NCBI RefSeq assembly: GCF_937889215.1
Contig: NZ_CALBEX010000205.1
Span: 1 to 7,564 of the forward strand
Source of the DNA: an uncultured Limnohabitans sp.
Lineage (GTDB): Bacteria; Pseudomonadota; Gammaproteobacteria; Burkholderiales; Burkholderiaceae_C
Length of the DNA: 7,564 nt
Reading direction: 5' to 3'
A model generated the notes under the pieces. It was given only the letters and a program-made list of their open reading frames with translations, did not search any database and was not told the origin of the DNA. The position numbers and the translations under genes were made by a program. This document shows, one piece after another, positions 6,963 through 7,564 of this stretch. Each line of letters starts with the position of its first letter. Positions within the stretch are counted from its first letter, which is position 1.

Positions 6963-7070
6963 ATGAATACGACCCTTGAAGGTTTGCGCAACAGGCAAAG
7001 GATAGATTTTTGCAGGAGCCCACCACTTGGGCGAAGGACGTGGCACACGCCTTACATCACCCACTCATAA
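6963..7070 (+). CDS. Doubtful short open frame, 35 residues
   Basis: An ATG frame beginning MNTTLEGLRNRQRIDF runs to a TAA at 7068-7070 and overlaps the last 19 bases of the Fic gene antisense. It has no Shine-Dalgarno sequence (CATTCCCCTA precedes the ATG) and no recognisable similarity. It is listed because it is the only plus-strand frame downstream of the possible plus-strand promoter. It may be chance, or a remnant of a gene once divergent from the fusion gene. Confidence 0.12.
   Translation: MNTTLEGLRNRQRIDFCRSPPLGRRTWHTPYITHS
7034..7053 (-). terminator. Hairpin at the Fic stop codon, possible weak terminator
   Basis: The arms AAGG-CGTG (7034-7042, with one bulged base at 7038) and CACGCCTT (7046-7053) pair over 8 bases around a 3-base loop. 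On the minus strand the hairpin overlaps the Fic TAA and is not followed by a U-run, so intrinsic termination is doubtful. It could instead protect the transcript end. Confidence 0.3.
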
Positions 7071-7564
7071 GCCGTATTGCGCCCGCCACTATCCATACGG
7101 CGCAACACACCACGCGCTAACAAATCATTGATGTCTCGCAGCGCCGTGTCAGCCGAGCACTTTCCGATGGTGGCCCATTTGGCGTTGGTCAGCTTGCCGT
7201 CCATGCCGTCGAGCACGCGGTTGAGCACCAAGGTCTGACGTGCGTTCAAGGGCGTGCCCGCCCAGCGTTGCCAGAACTGGGCTTTGTCCAACACACCTGC
7301 CAACAAACCATCAGCACCCTGCACCGCACGCAGCAAGCAGCCCAAAAACCAATAAAGCCACGGGGTCACATCCAGCGTGCCGCGTTGGGTGATTTCGAGT
7401 TGCTCGTAATACTGTTTGCGCTCGCGCTGAATTTGCGCACTCAGGCTGTAAAACCGTTGTGCAGAGCCTTCTGCTCGGGCCAAGGCCATGTCGCCCACGG
7501 CTCGGCTGATGCGGCCATTGCCGTCGTCAAACGGGTGCAAGGTCACCAGCCACAAATGCGCCAG
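7052..7564 (-). CDS. Fic-domain protein, 3' part (runs off right edge)
   Basis: Fic proteins usually transfer AMP from ATP to a hydroxyl of a target protein. The frame is open to the window edge; 170 residues before the TAA are visible, starting inside the Fic core with LAHLWLVTL. No start codon is in the window: the TTG at 7553-7555 lies inside the conserved core and is not a start. The active-site motif HPFDDGNGRISR is complete and fits HxFx(D/E)GNGRxxR, so the protein is expected to be catalytically competent. After a helical segment with SAQIQRERKQYYEQLE and TPWLYWFLGCLLRAVQGA, the C-terminal 65 residues look like a winged helix-turn-helix (LNARQTLVLNRVLDG, then TALRDINDLLARGVLRR), as in many chromosomal Fic proteins with a DUF4172-type N-terminus. 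The inhibitory helix, which classifies Fic proteins, would lie outside the window. No antitoxin-like small gene follows it. Confidence 0.9.
   Translation of the reverse strand: MAHLWLVTLHPFDDGNGRISRAVGDMALARAEGSAQRFYSLSAQIQRERKQYYEQLEITQRGTLDVTPWLYWFLGCLLRAVQGADGLLAGVLDKAQFWQRWAGTPLNARQTLVLNRVLDGMDGKLTNAKWATIGKCSADTALRDINDLLARGVLRRMDSGGRNTAYEWVM

Larger units (their letters stand above)
6841..7051. other. Intergenic region between the Fic gene and the fusion gene
   Basis: These 211 bases separate two genes on the same strand. They contain the GGTAAC/GTTACC cluster, a possible plus-strand promoter, the fusion gene's ribosome binding site, and part of a hairpin next to the Fic stop codon. No RNA gene or recognisable protein is seen. 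Confidence 0.6.

Overview
The window reads as ordinary chromosome of a betaproteobacterium, most likely Burkholderiales of the Comamonadaceae type. This rests on the moderately high GC content, dense gene packing and the character of the housekeeping proteins (L14, ProC and especially UbiA), judged from memory of these families rather than from a search. No IS element, CRISPR array, tRNA, rRNA or phage gene is visible.

Layout. Positions 1-320 (minus) hold the 5' part of rplN (ribosomal protein L14), running off the left edge. A 321-base spacer (321-641) carries a strong-looking minus-strand promoter for rplN, with an UP-element-like A/T block directly next to its -35 box. On the other side of the spacer, proC (642-1466, plus) is divergent. 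proC then converges on ubiA with only 23 bases between them. From 6840 down to 1490, four genes run on the minus strand: a 721-residue fusion of a TVP38/TMEM64 (DedA-like) membrane domain to an FAD/NAD(P) disulfide oxidoreductase; a small secreted-looking DUF3047-type protein starting 4 bases after it; a SulP anion permease with a STAS domain, 64 bases further on; and ubiA, 3 bases after sulP. A spacer (6841-7051) with several inverted GGTAA/TTACC elements separates this set from the 3' part of a Fic-domain gene (minus) that enters from the right edge.

How they may fit together. rplN, proC and ubiA are core functions (ribosome, proline synthesis, ubiquinone synthesis). The fusion gene and the DUF3047 gene look translationally coupled, as do sulP and ubiA, so one or two transcripts could cover all four. 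The most interesting part is the fusion protein. Its flavoenzyme half keeps the redox-active Cys pair but has Tyr where lipoamide dehydrogenase has its catalytic His, and it is tethered to a membrane domain and followed by a probable periplasmic partner. That suggests a membrane-located reductase of unknown substrate. I see no clear novel defence or mobile system here.
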